From positions 1-44,819 of the forward strand of contig CAZSHX010000037.1 of assembly GCA_964606895.1 (NCBI GenBank): a DNA stretch of 44,819 bases, read 5' to 3'. The position numbers and the translations under genes were made by a program. Below, piece after piece: positions 34,033 through 43,756 of this stretch. Origin of the DNA: CAZSHX01 sp964606895 (GTDB lineage Bacteria; Bacteroidota; Ignavibacteria; Kapaibacteriales; UBA2268). Under the pieces are notes generated by a model. It saw only the letters and a list, made by a program, of their open reading frames with translations, was not told where the DNA came from and made no database searches. The stretch's first letter is position 1. Each line of letters starts with the position of its first letter.

Positions 34033-35277
34033 CTAAGGAATAAAAATAACCTGGCTCCACAAATCTGAATGAAAATGCTCATCAATACATTGATTAATAT
34101 TTTCCAAATTCAAATCGTTGATGTCTTTCATAGTTTCTTCTATTGTTTCGTATCTTCCATAAGAAAATTCACTTTTAACAATTGCCTGCATTCTATTTGA
34201 AAGACTTTCCAAAGCCATAAGTGTTGACGATTTTAATTGAATTTTAGCTCGGTTCAATTCTGTCATTGTAATTTTTTTTGATAATATTTTTTCAATTTCA
34301 TCAAATATCAAACTAACTATCCTATTGTAATTCCTTTTTTCAGAGCCGGCATAGATAGTGATATTGCCGCAATCGGAATATAATTGGAGTGAAGAGTAAA
34401 CTGAATAAACCAAACCGTGCTTTTCCCTTAATGACTGGTAGAGTCTGGAACTCATTCCATCACCTAAAATAATATTGATAGCGGCAAGCAGATATCTTTC
34501 ATCTGAAAGCATTCCAGGTACATTTTTGCAAACTAATATATGAGATTGCTGAAAATCCTTTTTGATTTCGATTTTCTCCGGAAGATTCACTTCAGGTACT
34601 TGTCTGATTCTTGTTGTTTCAATTCCCGATATACTTGATAAAATCTTTTTGGAAGAATTTATTATTTTTTCAAATGGAAGGTCGCCAGAAAAAGCAACAA
34701 TTGAATTTGACGGAGTGAAATAGCTATTGTGAAAGTTATTCAAATCTTCTTTAGTAATACTCTTTACGCTTTCTTCCTGTCCAACGATTGGGATCTCCAT
34801 TGCATTTCCTTTGAACAGAACCTGCTCGGAAATATCAAAAATCAACTCTTCGGGGTCGTCGTCATAAGATTTTATTTCTTCAAGAATTACTTTTCTTTCT
34901 TTTTCAATGTCTTTTTCCCTGAAAAGGGGATTGAAAGTAACTTCAACAAGTAGTTTGAAAACTTTATCGAAATTTTCGTTCAGGGCACGAACATAAAAGC
35001 ATATAAACTCTTTCGTTGTGAATGCATTGATATATGCCCCCAAAGATTCGAAGGCAAGAGAAATTTTCTTTGAAGAAAGTTTTTTGGAGTGTCTGAAAAC
35101 AATATGCTCCACAAAATGAGAAAGTCCTGCTCTATCCCGAAAATCATCTCTTGAGCCTATATTGACGGCTATACCAAGAGCAAAAGAACCGCTTCCCTGC
35201 ACTTCTTCTGAGATGATTTTAATTCCATTCTCAAGCTTTGCCTCATTTACATTGATAATATTTTTTTTATTTATCAT
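34033..35277 (-). CDS. M16 family zinc peptidase
   Basis: 414 residues. The inverted zinc motif HFVEH (His54, Glu57, His58) with Glu134 in ERKVILEEI as third ligand marks an active M16 (pitrilysin/processing-peptidase-like) protease of the short bacterial YmxG/PqqL type. The inactive C-terminal repeat (RLYQSLREKHGLVYSVYSS) carries the usual R...Y signature. No signal peptide is present. It is 35 bp upstream of OsmC; a hairpin separates it from the kinase gene upstream. Confidence 0.92.
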   Translation of the reverse strand: MINKKNIINVNEAKLENGIKIISEEVQGSGSFALGIAVNIGSRDDFRDRAGLSHFVEHIVFRHSKKLSSKKISLAFESLGAYINAFTTKEFICFYVRALNENFDKVFKLLVEVTFNPLFREKDIEKERKVILEEIKSYDDDPEELIFDISEQVLFKGNAMEIPIVGQEESVKSITKEDLNNFHNSYFTPSNSIVAFSGDLPFEKIINSSKKILSSISGIETTRIRQVPEVNLPEKIEIKKDFQQSHILVCKNVPGMLSDERYLLAAINIILGDGMSSRLYQSLREKHGLVYSVYSSLQLYSDCGNITIYAGSEKRNYNRIVSLIFDEIEKILSKKITMTELNRAKIQLKSSTLMALESLSNRMQAIVKSEFSYGRYETIEETMKDINDLNLENINQCIDEHFHSDLWSQVIFIP

Positions 35278-35298
35278 ATTGAGTTACATCTAAAAACA

Positions 35299-35328
35299 AA
35301 TATTCCGAACATGTAAGTTCGGAATATT
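35299..35328 (-). terminator. hairpin after the BadF-type kinase gene
   Basis: Perfect 12-bp arms AATATTCCGAAC and GTTCGGAATATT with a 6-nt loop. On the minus strand it is followed by TGTTTTT. It lies about 45 bp past the kinase stop and just before the M16 gene. Confidence 0.75.
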
Positions 35329-35371
35329 CAATAATTTACATCATATATTTGAAATATAATATCAACTAATA

Positions 35372-36322
35372 TTAGTCTTCCATTTCATTTATCAATCGTT
35401 TAGCCATTGCCATCGCTCCATCCAAAGGTGTACCTCTTGGTTTTACGATGTTAAGCCGCTCATCTTTTTTAATTTCGTCATTAATCATACCTGCGAGTAG
35501 TGTGTTGGCATCCATAATGCCGCCCATTAGAGCTACATCAACGACTTTTGTTTTAAACTGAGGGTAAAGAGCTTTCAAAAGCTCAACAAGATGAACTGAA
35601 GAACGCTTAATAATATCAAGGCAAACTTCATCACCTTCTTCAGCACATTTCATAACCAAAGGAGAAAGATTATGGTATTCAAACGCTCTTTCAAAATATG
35701 CTTTAACGATTGTTCTGGGTTCGTCAAGAGTAATGCTTGGGTTGATGCTTGCAAGGATTTCGGTTAGTTTGGTATGTTTACCTCTGCCGTCCAAAGCTCT
35801 GACAACTGCGGTAAGCCCTTCTCTGCCAATCCATGCACCACTTCCTTCATCGTCAAGCTCTATTCCCCATCCTCCGCATCTGATGAGTTTATCTTTGGCT
35901 AATCTGCCAACTGCAATTGAACCTGTTCCAACAATCATAGCAATGCCGTTTCCGCCTTCAAAAGCACCCTCAACTGCCAATTCAGCATCTGAAGTAACCA
36001 TTAAATCATTGAGTGCAAGATTTTGACTGCGGGCTAAAGTTTTCAGAAGTTTTGCAGAACGTTTCTTTTCGTCATCAAGCCAAACTCCTGCCAAACCAAT
36101 CACAACCGCATCCAATTCGGTGGAATCCAGATTTCCCTGTTCACACAAATCAGTAATTACATTCAAAAGTCTTTCGCATGATTCACCTACTCCGACGGCT
36201 CCAATCCTTGTTGTACCCGATCTTACCTGAGCCGAGAATTTACCCTGAGAAAACAAAACACCTCTTGTTCGGGTGCCGCCGCCATCAATACCGATTATGT
36301 TAAAATCATAGTTATTTTGCAT
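35372..36322 (-). CDS. BadF/BadG/BcrA/BcrD-type ATPase, N-acetylglucosamine-kinase-like
   Basis: 316 residues of the ASKHA fold. Phosphate-1 motif IDGGGTRTRG near residue 13, phosphate-2/adenosine motif IVGTGSIAVG, GGWGIELDDEGSGAWIG, and C-terminal ALMGGIMDANT. This is the pattern of GlcNAc kinases and related BadF-family ATPases rather than the dehydratase activators, which have Cys ligands. The likely role is phosphorylation of an amino sugar recovered from cell-wall turnover; the substrate is inferred. The start ATG at 36322 has GGAAAA upstream. It is probably co-oriented but separate from the DUF3108 gene (95 bp gap). Confidence 0.88.
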   Translation of the reverse strand: MQNNYDFNIIGIDGGGTRTRGVLFSQGKFSAQVRSGTTRIGAVGVGESCERLLNVITDLCEQGNLDSTELDAVVIGLAGVWLDDEKKRSAKLLKTLARSQNLALNDLMVTSDAELAVEGAFEGGNGIAMIVGTGSIAVGRLAKDKLIRCGGWGIELDDEGSGAWIGREGLTAVVRALDGRGKHTKLTEILASINPSITLDEPRTIVKAYFERAFEYHNLSPLVMKCAEEGDEVCLDIIKRSSVHLVELLKALYPQFKTKVVDVALMGGIMDANTLLAGMINDEIKKDERLNIVKPRGTPLDGAMAMAKRLINEMED

Positions 36323-36417
36323 AAATTTTCCAGTTTGTATTCCAAATTATTACAGCATGTATATTCTCAAATATTATGCCAACGATTGCTGAAAGTAATA
36401 AATTGGAAAAATAAATA

Positions 36418-37212
36418 TCAACCTCTTGGTGGTGCCCAAGAACCCCTTTTCCATTTGACTAGTTCCAATTTCACACTCCCCACGTAAACTGTCATTTTAG
36501 CTTTAATAGGTATGCTTGCTTCATCGTCAGAAAACCAGCCTTCGAATGTGCCATTTAGACCATAAACTCCCTGCCAATCGGATTTGCCGTTAAAATAGAC
36601 TGTTCGCACAGGATAATTTACAGCATCAATTTCGACATTCTCTTTTTTATTTAAAAAATTAATATAGGTAGCTGATATATCTCTATCAATAAGGGTTGGT
36701 ATTTTGATATATTGTTTGGTTTTTGCGAATTGTCGTGCAAAGAAAAATACAGAAAGACCATCATTCATCTTTTTGTTGTTTTTAACAACGTTTCCATAAT
36801 ATTTTTGAGTTTTCTTCCATTTCTCGAATCCTATTTCGCCTTTATCGTAATCGAAAAATAGCTGGTCAAAAAGCCAATAATCATTTTCTTTTGTATGACC
36901 GTTAAACTTATAGGAGAAACTAACCGACTGGTCGAACCAACTTTCGTAAATTGTATGCAAATCAACAAATGGAATTCCTTTATAAGAATCAATATTTGAT
37001 TTTGCTTTACAAACTTTTTTCCCGTCATGCATTTGGAAATCTTCAGTTCTCATTCTAATGGAACCAAGTTTAATACCAAGAAATGAAACTTCGTAAAGCA
37101 AATCTTCCCCGGGATATATCATCTGTGCATTCGCTGTCTGTTGAAAACCTGCACAAAACGATATTCCTATAATAATCAAAAACAAAATTGATTTTTTCAA
37201 TGCAAACTTCAT
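36418..37212 (-). CDS. DUF3108 domain exported protein
   Basis: 264 residues with a signal peptide (LFLIIIGISFCAGFQQTANA) and a single DUF3108 domain: PGEDLLYEVSFLGIKLGSIR near the N-terminus and GWFSDDEASIPIKAKMTVYVG near the C-terminus. It is a periplasmic beta-rich protein of unknown function, often found with envelope genes. It lies downstream of ctpA on the same strand, separated by a strong terminator, so is transcribed independently. Confidence 0.88.
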   Translation of the reverse strand: MKFALKKSILFLIIIGISFCAGFQQTANAQMIYPGEDLLYEVSFLGIKLGSIRMRTEDFQMHDGKKVCKAKSNIDSYKGIPFVDLHTIYESWFDQSVSFSYKFNGHTKENDYWLFDQLFFDYDKGEIGFEKWKKTQKYYGNVVKNNKKMNDGLSVFFFARQFAKTKQYIKIPTLIDRDISATYINFLNKKENVEIDAVNYPVRTVYFNGKSDWQGVYGLNGTFEGWFSDDEASIPIKAKMTVYVGSVKLELVKWKRGSWAPPRG

Positions 37213-37286
37213 AAAAATCTTTCAATAATCAGTAAATTTTCGTATGCTATAAAGTAATTCCATTTAAAATATTGTAGATACTAACG

Positions 37287-37318
37287 AAAAGAGTCAGAAG
37301 AAACCTTCTGACTCTTTT
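37287..37318 (-). terminator. terminator of ctpA
   Basis: Perfect 14-bp arms AAAAGAGTCAGAAG and CTTCTGACTCTTTT with a 4-nt loop, 24 bp after the ctpA stop. Confidence 0.9.
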
Positions 37319-37341
37319 AAAAATCTGTCAATATTCATTAA

Positions 37342-39021
37342 CTATCTGTTTTTTGATAGCTTCTCTGCTTCCGGAAATAAATCCTTTGCTTTGTCAAGCT
37401 GTTTATCCATAGTATAAAGGATTTGCAGGAATTTATTTCTATCCCAAATTGTACGTGCTATCTGAGCTTTCAGGGATTTTTCAATAAATTCTTTGTCAGC
37501 TTTGAACAATTCAGCATCCCATTTAATTTCTTTAGATTCAGCAAGTGCTTTGAATTCGTTCATAACATCCTGACTGATTTGGTAGTTTCTTAAAAAAGAA
37601 CTGAAATTATTAATATATTTGTCTTTTATATGACTCCCTTTACCATTTACATAGCTTGATGTAAACTCAAGGAATAGATTTTTACGGCGTAAGTCCACTC
37701 CAAGTTTGGTTATAGTATCACTTTTAACAATAACGTCGGGAGTTATTCCTCCGCCGCCAAATACAGTCCTGCCTTTTTTGGTTTTGTAGAGCGGAAGAGA
37801 ATCAATACTGATTATTTCATTCTTTGTTTTCTTCTCTTTGTTTTCTTTTTCCATTTTTTCGTTTAGCTCTGCAACCTGTTTTTTAATCTTAGGTATTGCA
37901 TTTTCGATGTAGGAACCTTCTTCAAGTTCAAGTCTGCCAAAGAGATGACGATATTTGTCTTTGTCTTTGTATGGTCTTTGGATACATCTGCCGGTAGGAG
38001 TGTAATATTTTGCAATAGTCAAACGGAAGGTAGAACCATCCCCTATTTCATACTGCCTTTGAACCAACCCCTTGCCAAATGATGTTTCACCTACGATTAG
38101 CCCTCTGTCCAAATCCTGAATAGCACCTGATACGATTTCGCTTGCTGATGCCGAACCAGCATTGACCATAACAATCAAAGGTATTTTACTGTACTGAACG
38201 CCGCCGCTGGACACATAGAGTTCATCAAAAGTAGGTTTTCTTCCTTTGGTAAATACAATTGTGTCGCCCTTATTTAAAAATTCATCCGCCATTTGATACG
38301 CTTGATTCAGATAACCGCCGGGATTTCCTCTTAAATCAAGAACAAGTTTTTTCATGCCTTCAGTTTTAAGTTTTCCAAGTGCTTCCATCATCTCCTGATG
38401 GGTTGTTGCGGCAAATCTGTTGATAATGACAACTCCGACATCGGTTCCGTCTATCATAAAAGATGCGTCAACTGTGTTCAATGGAATTTTATCGCGTGTA
38501 ATGGCAAAATGGACTAAATCAGTTTGATGACCGCGTTTTACGTCTATTTTAACAATTGTCCCCTTGGGACCTTTAAGTTTTTTTGGAACTTCGGATCTAT
38601 CTATGCCAACAACATTATCACCGTCAATTTTTATAATTTTATCGCCCGACATAACGCCGAGCATTTCACTTGGACCGCCCGGAATCGGAGAAACAACGGT
38701 GAGAGTATCGTTCAAAATATCGAACTCAACACCAATGCCTTCGAAACTTCCCTGAAAATCTTCATTCACTTTTTTCATATCTTCAGCAGAAATGAAAACC
38801 GAGTGCACATCCAACTCACCGAGCATACCTTTAATGGCTGATTCCACAAGTTTCTGCGTATCTACTTCATCAACATAGTTTTTAACTGCAGTGTTTAAAA
38901 CAAATTCAACTTTCTTCATCTGCTGGTAAATGTTATCTCCGGAAAACACCGGCTGGATATAAAAACCCAAAACAACTCCCAGTACTATAGCTCCCCCAAT
39001 CAGGAAATACTTCCTCATCAT
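37342..39021 (-). CDS. ctpA: C-terminal processing peptidase (S41)
   Basis: A 559-residue periplasmic serine protease with an N-terminal membrane anchor (YFLIGGAIVLGVVLGFYIQP). The PDZ domain spans about residues 85-165 (FEGIGVEFDI ... GDKIIKIDGDNV). The S41 core carries the catalytic dyad Ser292 (NAGSASASE) and Lys317 (TSFGKG), with the 25-residue spacing of CtpB. An extra helical region at the C-terminus follows TVFGGGGITPDV. Such enzymes cleave near protein C-termini in the envelope. AAAGGGAT precedes the start; the second Met is an equally possible start. Confidence 0.93.
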   Translation of the reverse strand: MMRKYFLIGGAIVLGVVLGFYIQPVFSGDNIYQQMKKVEFVLNTAVKNYVDEVDTQKLVESAIKGMLGELDVHSVFISAEDMKKVNEDFQGSFEGIGVEFDILNDTLTVVSPIPGGPSEMLGVMSGDKIIKIDGDNVVGIDRSEVPKKLKGPKGTIVKIDVKRGHQTDLVHFAITRDKIPLNTVDASFMIDGTDVGVVIINRFAATTHQEMMEALGKLKTEGMKKLVLDLRGNPGGYLNQAYQMADEFLNKGDTIVFTKGRKPTFDELYVSSGGVQYSKIPLIVMVNAGSASASEIVSGAIQDLDRGLIVGETSFGKGLVQRQYEIGDGSTFRLTIAKYYTPTGRCIQRPYKDKDKYRHLFGRLELEEGSYIENAIPKIKKQVAELNEKMEKENKEKKTKNEIISIDSLPLYKTKKGRTVFGGGGITPDVIVKSDTITKLGVDLRRKNLFLEFTSSYVNGKGSHIKDKYINNFSSFLRNYQISQDVMNEFKALAESKEIKWDAELFKADKEFIEKSLKAQIARTIWDRNKFLQILYTMDKQLDKAKDLFPEAEKLSKNR

Positions 39022-39109
39022 TCTATCCCTTTATAAAAAAAATGTAATTTAACAATTATGAAAAAAAATTCATTCAAAATTAAGTATTTTTTAATTATTC
39101 TAAAAATAA

Positions 39110-42106
39110 TTAACGAGTGATTAGAAAATATCTTGTATAGATTCCGGTATTTGTTCTAATCATACAAATATACATACCCGATTCGAGTGCATTGGTATCG
39201 AAAGTAACCTGATAACTGCCTTCATTGAAGTTTTCATCTGCCACTTTGAGCCGATGACTTCCAAAAGTATTGAAAATATCAATCTTCATCGAATTCGGTT
39301 CCGGCAGTTCAAAAGAAATTGTTCCCTTGTCAATCAGTGGATTGGGATAGATAGGGTTAATCATAAATTTATATGGAACTTTATTTGAGGTCATTTTAAT
39401 AACAATACCACATGAAGTCAATCCGGTATATTCGTCTCCAACTCCATTGCCCGTCAGTAAAATCTTTTGTTGAAAACAATCCTTCCACCAAATATGTATT
39501 GTATCTCCGCTCGGCTTTTTCTCAACTTCGAACGGTCTGAAGCAAACATATAGAGTCTTAGTTTCCAGAGGCTGAATAATTAGCGGGAACTGAGACTGGG
39601 GCATTGAATACAGAATATTTTTTGATAACAAAAAATTGTCGAATTTTATGGGGAAATTCCCATAGTTGAAAACTTTGAAGCTGTCGCAAAGGAAAGAGCC
39701 AAGCATATTTGTTTTGAAATCAATTTTCCTGACAGAATCTTGGGACCAATCAGGAAAGGATAAAGTAAATCCCGGAATAGTATCATGAACCGAAGATTTG
39801 TTGCCTGCCGCGTCAACAGCATTAACTGTGTACCATGCATCCTGGTACGGGTCTATGATTCGGATAGTAAATTTATAAATTTTTGAGGATTTCGATTGAA
39901 AATCTAAACTGCAATTTCTGATATTAACCGTATCAACAGATGCTATTCCAATATCTGTACCGGATGAATCTGTAATAGAAATGGCAATTGGCGAAAAACA
40001 TGTATCTGAATTCCTTGCAATTTCCGGTGGTTTTTTATCTGTTGATACCTTCATAATCAGATTCATTAAATTCTGAGTATAGCAAGGGCTTTCCAAAAGC
40101 AATGAATCAATAACCAAAGTATCGGCTGAATTACTGAAGCAAATCTGAATAGTATCTATCTGCCCGGGTTTCAAAGTTCGGGGAATCGTATAGTCATACT
40201 TGAAAAATGAACTGTTTGCCAGTTTAAGTCTTTCGATAACCTGGTCGAACTTGCCGTAATTATGTATTTGAACTTCAAAGCAAATACTCTTATTAGCAAC
40301 TGTAGAATCTTCAATTGTTGGAATTGAGTCATTCAATTCTCTCTGAGTAAGAGATAACGTAAATCCGGGAATATCAAAGCTTTTTTGCGATTTTAATCCG
40401 ATAGAATCCTGTGCGACAAGAGTGAACTTACCGTCTTTGCGGAAATTATTCAATCTTGCCGTAAATCTCACCTGAGGCTTATATGGCTGAAATCCTTCAA
40501 TCTGAACATTAACATTTTTGGATGAATCTATCGGAACATCCAAACGGCTTATCCTTGAATCATTCATGGCTGTATCCATCGCTACACCATTCAATGTAAA
40601 GCAACTATCAACACCGTAAATTTCGGGTGGTCGGAAGTCCAATGGCTTGAAGCTCATTCCTCCGACATAACCATAAGAATTAGCTATACCATAACCATAG
40701 ACATAAACTCCAATATCACCTTTCGATTTGATTTCGTGAACACCATCTTTAACCAATATGTTCGCATAAGAATAAGAACTGTTTGGGATAGAGCGGAATA
40801 ATCCCTGATTTACGGGCTGTCCATCCATACGAATATTGCCGAGATTATTGTCGGGTGAGACGATAATTATATATTGCATTTGATAAACAGGAGCTATACC
40901 GGTACCAAAAAAATACTCATATATCTGAACATTAATAACTCGATATGTGTTCATAAATTGTTCCATTGGTGGAATTATCATCATAAATGGATCACTTAGC
41001 TGATGGTCCATACTATTATTACTACCTGTTTTTTTGTATTGAGCAACAAGAATCGGATTATTTGAAGTAACCATTGCCGCGGCATTCAAAGTTCCTTCGT
41101 AGTAACCACCCCTATCCAAAGTAACAATCTTGTTATTGTTAATAAAAAGTTCTGTGTTGTCATAAGCGGCAAGAACCCTATAGAGATCGTCACCTTCCCG
41201 TCTTATACCTGCAGGTTGAACATAAGGGACAAGAAATGCATTTTTACCCCACACTCTAACCGGAAGTATTTGCTCGATAAGACAATCCCTTGATACTCCA
41301 TCAGATCTTATCGGAACATTGGCTCTCTGTTGTCCGGCAAAGATTGCAACCGGTTTGTTTGAATGAACTTCAGAACCCGTCAAGTCAGGATAATCATTTT
41401 TAGGAGTGAATTTTGATTGAACAAGATAAACTTCACCTTTATTTAATAAAATATTTTGTGTTTTGAGATTATAAGCATAAGTTTCTGTAGAAGGAATTAT
41501 TGTAACCAAGGTACTATCCTCTGAAGCAACTACAGCAAACTGAGAAGGTGTTCTCCCATAAATGCCGGATCCACCATCTCCATTATATGCCATAACAAGA
41601 TAGTCACTGCCCAGTACATCAGTAGGCAATACAAGAAAAGCATCACTTGTTGTATTAGCCTGACTTAAAGCATAGACTGTCACATCAGTATCTGACTCAA
41701 TATGAAAAGCACGTTTAACAACCAATTCATCTTCGTATCTTCCCCAATCCTGTCCGCTGTTATTGTAACTTTGAAGCTCATAATTACTATATTCCAATTT
41801 GAATGTATAAATCACACGAGGATCATTGATTTGAAAATTCTGAGTATGAATTGTTCCAAAATTATCGAAATATGATATTTTCCCCGAAGTAGGGAATTCT
41901 GAGGTTACAAATACAAATAGTGAATCTGCACAATCTCCCCAACCCGGAGTAATGCAATTGTGATAATTCGGAATAAATGTGAACCAAAAATCTTTGCCCT
42001 GACTGTCGAAATATACTTCCGAATGAATTCTTCCACCCAGAATCAGAAAAAAACCAAGAATAAATATTCTCAATTTTATTTTTTGAGATTTGTATTGAGT
42101 TTTCAT
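39110..42106 (-). CDS. IgGFc-binding-like T9SS-secreted protein
   Basis: A 998-residue exported protein, the longest gene here. A signal peptide (IFILGFFLILGGRIHS) is followed by the N-terminal GKDFWFTFIPN motif and an IgGFc-binding-type propeller region (residues about 150-480: QFAVVASEDSTLVTIIPST, LNKGEVYLVQS, GSEVHSNKPVAIFAG, VSPDNNLGNIRMDG). Two or more Ig/CARDB-like repeats follow (paired RxFDIPGFTLSL / HDTIPGFTLSFP segments), then a Por sorting domain (NPIYPNPLIDKGTISF ... LESGMYICMIRTN). Members are putative adhesins or surface proteins. Actual IgG binding is not implied. It diverges from the SpoU methyltransferase. Confidence 0.85.
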   Translation of the reverse strand: MKTQYKSQKIKLRIFILGFFLILGGRIHSEVYFDSQGKDFWFTFIPNYHNCITPGWGDCADSLFVFVTSEFPTSGKISYFDNFGTIHTQNFQINDPRVIYTFKLEYSNYELQSYNNSGQDWGRYEDELVVKRAFHIESDTDVTVYALSQANTTSDAFLVLPTDVLGSDYLVMAYNGDGGSGIYGRTPSQFAVVASEDSTLVTIIPSTETYAYNLKTQNILLNKGEVYLVQSKFTPKNDYPDLTGSEVHSNKPVAIFAGQQRANVPIRSDGVSRDCLIEQILPVRVWGKNAFLVPYVQPAGIRREGDDLYRVLAAYDNTELFINNNKIVTLDRGGYYEGTLNAAAMVTSNNPILVAQYKKTGSNNSMDHQLSDPFMMIIPPMEQFMNTYRVINVQIYEYFFGTGIAPVYQMQYIIIVSPDNNLGNIRMDGQPVNQGLFRSIPNSSYSYANILVKDGVHEIKSKGDIGVYVYGYGIANSYGYVGGMSFKPLDFRPPEIYGVDSCFTLNGVAMDTAMNDSRISRLDVPIDSSKNVNVQIEGFQPYKPQVRFTARLNNFRKDGKFTLVAQDSIGLKSQKSFDIPGFTLSLTQRELNDSIPTIEDSTVANKSICFEVQIHNYGKFDQVIERLKLANSSFFKYDYTIPRTLKPGQIDTIQICFSNSADTLVIDSLLLESPCYTQNLMNLIMKVSTDKKPPEIARNSDTCFSPIAISITDSSGTDIGIASVDTVNIRNCSLDFQSKSSKIYKFTIRIIDPYQDAWYTVNAVDAAGNKSSVHDTIPGFTLSFPDWSQDSVRKIDFKTNMLGSFLCDSFKVFNYGNFPIKFDNFLLSKNILYSMPQSQFPLIIQPLETKTLYVCFRPFEVEKKPSGDTIHIWWKDCFQQKILLTGNGVGDEYTGLTSCGIVIKMTSNKVPYKFMINPIYPNPLIDKGTISFELPEPNSMKIDIFNTFGSHRLKVADENFNEGSYQVTFDTNALESGMYICMIRTNTGIYTRYFLITR

Positions 42107-42182
42107 ATTATCTAAATTTTAGTTAATTTGACTTTCGTAACTAAAAAATTATTGACAATTAATCATTTATAATATTTTAATC

Positions 42183-42722
42183 ATGGAAAAATTAACTCAT
42201 TCCGAAATTCTTAACTTAAGAATTACACCCGAAACAGCAAAACGTTGCACTCGGAATCCTATTTATTTGCTTGCATTGAATATTCGTTCATTATACAATA
42301 TCGGCTCGCTTTTCAGAACTGCCGATTCGGCTTTGGTTGAAGAATTAATTCTAACCGGATACACTCCCCATCCGCCTCGTGAGGAAATAAAGAAAACGGC
42401 TCTTGGAGCCGACGAAACTGTTCCCTGGCAATATTTTAAAGACCCTGTTGATGCAATTAGTTACCTTAAAGATAAATCAGTTAATGTTATCGCTGTCGAG
42501 ATTACAAACAAAAAAAGGATGTACGATTCTTTGACCATAGAAGAATTTCCCCTTTGCCTTGTTCTGGGAAATGAAATTACAGGCATTGACAACCACATTC
42601 TGGCAATGTGCGATGACGCCATCGAAATTCCGATGTATGGTGTTAAACACTCACTAAACGTGAGCGTTGCAGCAGGCATAACTGTTTTTGAAGCTGTAAG
42701 AAAATTTAAGAGTTCAGTTTGA
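42183..42722 (+). CDS. TrmH/SpoU-family RNA 2'-O-methyltransferase
   Basis: 179 residues of the knotted SPOUT fold. The three motifs are clear: motif 1 LNIRSLYNIGSLFRTAD, motif 2 LCLVLGNEITGID, motif 3 EIPMYGVKHSLNVSVAAGI. It uses S-adenosylmethionine to methylate ribose in tRNA or rRNA; the target base cannot be read. It is the short form without an extra N-terminal RNA-binding domain. Plus strand, upstream of fluC with about 130 bp between. Confidence 0.92.
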   Translation: MEKLTHSEILNLRITPETAKRCTRNPIYLLALNIRSLYNIGSLFRTADSALVEELILTGYTPHPPREEIKKTALGADETVPWQYFKDPVDAISYLKDKSVNVIAVEITNKKRMYDSLTIEEFPLCLVLGNEITGIDNHILAMCDDAIEIPMYGVKHSLNVSVAAGITVFEAVRKFKSSV

Positions 42723-42855
42723 GCAGGATTTGGACTTTATTCCGAATTTTCGTAATTTGAAAACTTTGGTTTTTATAAATGACAATGGAGTTTAGCCAAT
42801 GTTTCAAAGAATATTGAAAGCTTCATTTTTTTAAATAATTTTTTTGGAAATGAAT

Positions 42856-43242
42856 ATGTTCAGAGAGGCAATTATAGTAGGCATAGGCGGTTTTATCGGA
42901 AGTGTTTCAAGATTCTTGTCTTCGCAACTGATTCACAAATTTTTCAGTACAAACTTTCCGCTTGGAACCTTGATTATAAATCTGGCAGGATGCCTTTTAA
43001 TAGGTATTCTCCTGGGACTTTTCGAAAAAGGAAGTCTGATTTCATCAGATTTAAGGTTGTTCCTAACAGTCGGATTTTGCGGCGGGTTCACAACCTTCTC
43101 TGCATTCTCGAATGATTCGCTAAATCTATTCAATGATTCAGAAATGCTTAATCTGACCTTGTATATTGGATTTAGCATATTCGCAGGTCTTTTACTTACT
43201 TTTCTTGGCAAATATATTGCAAATTTTATTTGGAGCAGGTAA
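42856..43242 (+). CDS. fluC: fluoride-specific ion channel FluC
   Basis: 128 residues, four membrane helices. Family motifs: IGGFIGSVSRFL, FPLGTLIINLAGCLLIG and the central GFCGGFTTFSAFSND, which holds the Phe-box, Thr/Ser and Na+ site of Fluc/CrcB. It works as a dual-topology dimer exporting fluoride. The start MFREAI (42856) is preferred over 42850 or TTG 42844 because GGA at 42846-42848 then has good spacing and the length matches the family. No fluoride riboswitch was recognised upstream. Confidence 0.93.
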   Translation: MFREAIIVGIGGFIGSVSRFLSSQLIHKFFSTNFPLGTLIINLAGCLLIGILLGLFEKGSLISSDLRLFLTVGFCGGFTTFSAFSNDSLNLFNDSEMLNLTLYIGFSIFAGLLLTFLGKYIANFIWSR

Positions 43243-43445
43243 TGAAATTCGAAGTTATATCCCTAACATCAGTCATTCTACGAATCCTACTTTTTTGAAG
43301 CAAATAGAATTAGGGATTTCAGGTGCTTTCGTATTTCGTGGAGTTTTGACTTATAGAGCCTATAGTGATATTTATTCAGTAAAAATATGGGAACTTTCTG
43401 CTGATGTCTGATAATCATCGAAATGGTTGATAAAAAGGACCAAAA

Positions 43446-43550
43446 ATGACCAAAAATGACACCTTCTTAGAACATTTGACAGAAATCTTTAAAGACGATA
43501 ATTTCGGTGATATTATCAAAACTTATGAAGTTGATTTTATTACTTTTTAA
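43446..43550 (+). CDS. small ORF, unknown
   Basis: 34 codons, MTKNDTFLEHLTEIFKDD then NFGDIIKTYEVDFITF. Acidic and probably helical, preceded by repeated GACCAAAAATGACCAAAAAT. The composition looks protein-like but it could be the start of a lost longer gene. Weak support. Confidence 0.25.
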   Translation: MTKNDTFLEHLTEIFKDDNFGDIIKTYEVDFITF

Positions 43551-43601
43551 TCAAATAGAAAAGGGAAATATAGTAATAAATGTGGTAATTTTCTAAAATG
43601 A

Positions 43602-43634
43602 AAAAGCCCTGATACGTAGTGTTTACAGGGCTTT
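43602..43634. terminator. hairpin beside the tRNA fragment
   Basis: Arms AAAGCCCTG and CAGGGCTTT around 14 nt. On the minus strand it follows the tRNA-Arg 3' end, as a tRNA terminator would. Confidence 0.6.
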
Positions 43635-43649
43635 CAAGACTTTTAAAAG

Positions 43650-43696
43650 TACACCCGGAGAGACTCGAACTCACAACCTCCTGATCCGTAGTCAGA
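43650..43696 (-). other. 3' fragment of tRNA-Arg(ACG), probable att site
   Basis: On the minus strand 47 nt fold as the 3' half of a tRNA: anticodon arm TCTGA-CTACGGA-TCAGG (anticodon ACG), variable AGGTT, T arm GTGAG-TTCGAGT-CTCTC (one mismatch), acceptor strand CGGGTGT, discriminator A. The D arm and 5' acceptor are missing; unrelated AT-rich sequence replaces them. Half-tRNAs next to an integrase are the typical mark of an att site left by tyrosine-recombinase integration. Confidence 0.8.
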
Positions 43697-43756
43697 AATT
43701 AGTAATTGATTTATATGCCACTTACTAAAATCGTTGACCATATATTGACCATCTGA

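Larger units (their letters stand above)
43243..43649. other. intergenic region at the edge of an integrative element
   Basis: Mostly without recognisable genes. A 34-codon frame lies at 43446-43550 and a terminator-like hairpin at 43602-43634, directly before the tRNA fragment. Confidence 0.55.

Noticed and set aside
42723..42855. Possible fluoride riboswitch upstream of fluC
   Set aside because: ATGGAGTTTAGCC has a faint likeness, but the expected pseudoknot partner and CTGATG-type segment are not found, so no crcB motif can be called.
43166..43411. 81-codon frame overlapping the end of fluC
   Set aside because: Its first half is a shadow of fluC in another frame; the rest has no recognisable pattern, though an old gene fragment cannot be excluded.
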